Shown here: piece by piece, positions 60,857 through 64,000 of the stretch
Layout of the letters: every line of letters begins with the position of its first letter
How positions within the stretch are numbered: the stretch's first letter is position 1
DNA from: Prionace glauca
Lineage: Eukaryota > Chordata > Chondrichthyes > Carcharhiniformes > Carcharhinidae
Assembly: GCA_037974335.1 (NCBI GenBank)
Contig: CM075753.1
Location: 10,780,886 to 10,844,885, forward strand
Reading direction: 5' to 3'
DNA length: 64,000 nucleotides
Made by a program: the position numbers and the translations under genes
The notes under the pieces: generated by a model
Told to the model about the DNA's origin: nothing
The model's input: only the letters and a program-made list of their open reading frames with translations
Database searches by the model: none

Positions 60857-61495
60857 AAAGCTGCCTTTATTTTGTTTTTTAGAGAATTGCAGCTTGTGCA
60901 AGTTTTCTGCTTTGATCTTATAGGAGTTACATTCAGAATAATGCACTGGTACATTGTTTCATTGCCTCATTGGCTTTGGCTACCATTGGTAAATTCACTG
61001 TGCCCATTCCAATGGAGATTGGTTCTGAGTCCTGGAGTTGGAATGGGAGAACCCAGTTTTGCCGGAGTGGTAAATCTGAAACTGAGCCTTGGAGAAAGCT
61101 CAGTTTCAATCCGCATAATCTACCCATCTTTGAGAGGAAATCGGAGCACCCGGAGGAAATCCACGCAGACACTTTCTGAAGAACAGTGTTCCCCTTGGAA
61201 AAGGCCAGTGAGTCAGCACAGAGTACTTCACTTTCATGTGGTCATGTAAATATGATGTCTTCAAATCCAGCCACCTCCCCCCATGCCCCGCCCAGTTGAC
61301 TTTGGGAGAAGCCAGTTACGAAAGCAGCAGGGGTTGGAAAGATTAAGAGGCAGCGTCACATAAATACATCAGTGAGGATTAGCTCACGTTAATACACGGT
61401 CACCGCCTAATTATACTTCTGTCGGACAATTATTGAAACTAGGACGTGTGTTGTCAAGCTGACAGAACCTTACAGTTTTGCTCTGCTGCCCAGAG
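60857..61495. other. Mostly unassigned sequence
   Basis: One antisense tSINE scrap at 61124-61173 (GGAAATCGGAGCACCCGGAG). The rest shows no gene or repeat. A hydrophobic frame near 60930-61000 does not match the CD276 transmembrane exon. Confidence 0.4.
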
Positions 61496-61780
61496 CAGCA
61501 TGGTGGCACAGTGGTTAGCACCACTACCTCACAGCACCAGGGATCCGGGTTCGATTCCCGGCTTTGGGTCACTGTCTGTGTGGAGTCTGCACGTTCTCCC
61601 CGTGTCTGCGTGGGTTTCCTCTGGTTTCCTCTGAAAGACGTGCTGGGTTAGGTGACCATGCTAAATTCTTCCACAGTGTACCCAGACAGGGGCTGGAGTG
61701 TGGCGACGAGGGGATTTTTATTGTAATTTCATTGCAAAAGCAATGTAAGCCTACTCGTGACACTAATAATTAAGTAAAAA
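61496..61780 (+). mobile_element. tSINE-B copy, full length
   Basis: AGCATGGTGGCACAGTGGTT to ACACTAATAATTAAGTAAA. Small deletion in the middle (TTCCTCTGGTTTCCTCTGAA). Confidence 0.92.
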
Positions 61781-62043
61781 TAAATGTAAAAATATCCATA
61801 ATTAGATATTCACTGGAGACTTGATGCTGTGTCGCGTCCGAATACCAGGAATCACATGATTTGTGACAGCCATCTTAACTCTTTTGCGGTCAATTTTTAA
61901 AAAGTATTGGGTGTATGTTCTTAAGATGACGTGCTTGTTCTGGACATGACACCCATGCGGCTGATACTTGGTGCAATATTGGCAGATTGCTGCATTGTTT
62001 GGAGACATTTGGGAACGGCAGATGTGAATGATCCCAAGGAAAG
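61781..62043. other. Unassigned sequence
   Basis: No gene or repeat recognised. Confidence 0.4.
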
Positions 62044-62338
62044 ATTATTTATTGGTGTCACAAGCAGGCTTACGTTAACACTGCAATGAAGTTACTGTGA
62101 AAATCCCCTAATGGCCACACTCCAGCGCCTGTCGGGTATGCTGAAGGAGAGTTTAGCAGGGCCGATGCACCCTAACCAGCACATCTTTCAGACTGTGAGA
62201 GGAAACTGGAGCACCCGGAGGAAACCCACGCAGACACGGGGAGAATGTGCAAACTCCACACAGACAGTGACCCAAGATGGGAATTGAACCCGGGTCCCTG
62301 GTGCTGTGAGGCAACAGTGCTAACCACTGTGTCACCCT
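62044..62338 (-). mobile_element. tSINE-B copy
   Basis: GATTATTTATTGGTGTCACA to CTAACCACTGTGTCACC. Confidence 0.92.
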
Positions 62339-62475
62339 GGCATGTGCGATCCCACGGCACATTGTCAAAGAATAGTCCGGAAGGATGCCAAATTTATCCT
62401 TTCAGCCACCCAAGACAGTTTCTACTTGTTGAAGATTCCGGAACGTTATTGGCTGCTCTGTTTTCATAGTATCAA

Positions 62476-62805
62476 AGAACACCTACAGTGCAGAAGGAGG
62501 CCATTTGGCCCATCCCAGCCAGGCCCCAAACCCTTAATCCACCTATTTACCTTGCTAATCCCCTTGACACGAGGGGCAATTTAGTACGGCCAATCCACCT
62601 AACCTGCACATCTTTGGCGCTAAGGGGCAACTTAGCATAGCCAGTCCACCTAACCCGCACACCTTTGGATTGTGGGAGGAAACCCATGCAGACACGGGGA
62701 GAATGTGCAGACTCCATACAGATAGTCAATCAAGGCTGGAATTGAACCCAGGCCCTTGGCCCTTGTGAGGCAGCAGCACTAACCACTGTGCCACCATGCC
62801 TCCCT
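62476..62805 (-). mobile_element. tSINE-A copy with one extra 52-bp unit
   Basis: AGAACACCTACAGTGCAGAA to ACTGTGCCACCATGCCTCCC. The body segment occurs twice (GCACATCTTTGGCGCTAAGG, then GCACACCTTTGGATTG). Confidence 0.9.
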
Positions 62806-63307
62806 TTGTCTTCAGGAGGAACTCATTGGCTGTCAGGGTACTTTTGGATGTGCTAAGGTCTAAATGCAAGTTCCTCCTTCCACGCAAATGTTCAGATGTT
62901 AATTACTCTAGGAGTTGGATTCGCATCTGTACGGCAAAGGCTAAAGTTGCAGGAGATGTCTTCGGATTAAGATCCCCTTCTCCGTTGAGTCACACTAATT
63001 CTGACATTGGTCTCCTATAAATAGAGGATTAAGCCTCAGCATGCAAAGTCAGCGAAAGCTTTGGATCACTGACTGAATCACCAGAATTGAAGAGATTCAG
63101 CAACAATTTCACATTTAGTGCAAAAATAATCTGACAGGCAATTTCTTCCTAGAGTACGCAAGGAAAGTGAGACACAATGCAAGCAGCTATTCTGTCTGGT
63201 GTGCAATTGGAAATTTATTATCCACCGCAGTCTCTCTGGTGCGCCTTGCCTCCCATCACACACATATCATTAGTTTGAGTGAGTGGGCAAATGTCCGGCA
63301 GACGGAG
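62806..63307. other. Unassigned sequence
   Basis: About 500 bases with no recognised gene or repeat. Confidence 0.4.
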
Positions 63308-63397
63308 CTGCATCCCGACCAGCGCGTCTTTCGGACTGTGGGAGGAAACCGGAGCACCCGCAGGAAACCCACGCAGACACGGGGAGAACATGCAGGC
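63308..63397 (-). mobile_element. tSINE-B middle fragment
   Basis: CCCGACCAGCGCGTCTTTCG to CGGGGAGAACATGCAGGC. Confidence 0.75.
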
Positions 63398-63565
63398 TTG
63401 TATTCCATGGCTGGTATTTTACGACCTCACTCGGGCAAGGTTCGTAAAAATCTCGCCCGAAGACAACAGAGCTGCGCCCTCTCCGATTCTGGGGTGAGCG
63501 TGGCAGTAAAATTCCGACACTTGAATCCTCCGGGGAGGTCAGTCAGGCAAAGTCCTCGGGGGTTA

Positions 63566-64000
63566 TAGAACATAGAACATTACAGCACAAACAGGCCCTT
63601 CGGCCCTCGAGTTGCGCCGATCACATCAACCCCACCAATCTATAGACCTATCTATAACCCCCAATCCCATTAAACCCCATATACTCATCCAGAAGTCTTT
63701 TAAAAGACCCCAGCGAGTTCGCCTCCACCACCGATTACGGCAGCCGATTCCATTCACTCACCACCCTCTGAGTGAAAAACTTACCCCTAACATCACCTCT
63801 GTACTTCCCTCCCCGCACCTTAAATCTGTGTCCTCTCGTAGCGACCATTTCAACCCGGGGAAATAGCCTCTGAGAGTCCACCCTATCTATTCCTCTCAAC
63901 ATTTTATAAACCTCTATCAGGTCGCCTCTCAACCTTCGCCTCTCCAGGGAAAAGAGTCCCAGCTCCCTCAACCTATCTTCATAAGGCATGCCTCCCAGTC
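63566..64000 (-). mobile_element. CR1 3' end running off the right edge
   Basis: Antisense ATAGAACATAGAACATTACA tail. The minus-strand frame open from 63989 to about 63735 reads YEDRLRELGLFSLERRRLRG, DLIEVYKMLRGIDRVD, TRGHRFKVRGGKY and GKFFTQRVVSEWNRLP. The window cuts the element. Confidence 0.93.

Noticed and set aside
60925-61010. Hydrophobic stretch (YIVSLPHWLWLPL) as a CD276 transmembrane exon
   Set aside because: No matching splice sites, too many Trp/His/Pro, and no basic cytoplasmic start as expected for B7-H3.

Overview
This is 64 kb of vertebrate nuclear DNA, almost certainly from a cartilaginous fish (shark or related elasmobranch). It is saturated with tRNA-headed SINEs of the elasmobranch HE1-like type and with 3' ends of CR1-type and L2-like LINEs. 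I found no bacterial-style genes, rRNA, CRISPR arrays or intact autonomous elements. The species cannot be fixed from the sequence alone.

The only host gene I can support is CD276 (B7-H3), an immune checkpoint ligand, on the + strand. Two consecutive phase 1-1 exons are clear: the IgV exon (9434-9775) and the IgC exon (13441-13737), separated by a 3.7 kb intron full of repeats. The leader exon (expected upstream) and the transmembrane and cytoplasmic exons (expected downstream) were not recognised. The other 98-99% of the window is intron or intergenic sequence.

Family names used below are working labels. tSINE-A has a tRNA-like head (box B GGTTCGATTCC) and a body containing GGTGGATTGGCCATGC. 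Its CR1-like tail contains GATGGGCCGAATGGCC and ends in ATTCTATG. tSINE-Ay is a young, nearly uniform subfamily of A. tSINE-B has the same head but a tail ending AATAAATAAACTTTA. tSINE-C has the same head and a TTCTTTG tail. SINE-D has a different tRNA head (GGCCTAGTGG) and a tail GGGATGGGCAATAAATGCTG, shared with a jockey-like LINE. SINE-E has another tRNA head and an old, long body. CR1 copies are 3' fragments encoding the end of reverse transcriptase (TRGH, FFTQRVV, WNSLP motifs) with 8-bp tail repeats. L2L copies are 3' fragments of an L2-like LINE (YKSLRSRTNRLK and FFPAAIRLLNGP motifs) with an AATCAAATCAAATC tail.

Layout: 1-9.4 kb holds LINE and SINE copies and a 112-bp minisatellite. 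9.4-13.7 kb holds the two CD276 exons. 13.7-64 kb is a dense mosaic of nested transposons. It includes five separate tandem amplifications of one 52-bp SINE segment (20.4, 27.5, 49.4, 52.4 and 58.8 kb), a GC-rich 23-bp minisatellite (41.5 kb), a 300-bp foldback element with a target-site duplication (31.1 kb), and several two- or three-layer insertions that give relative ages.

The most interesting signals are the repeated conversion of the same SINE segment into satellite-like arrays, the foldback element carrying a CR1 fragment, the small palindromic elements containing GGGATTTTCC, and the divergent FG loop of the CD276 IgV domain. Boundaries of degenerate repeats are good to roughly 10-20 bases.
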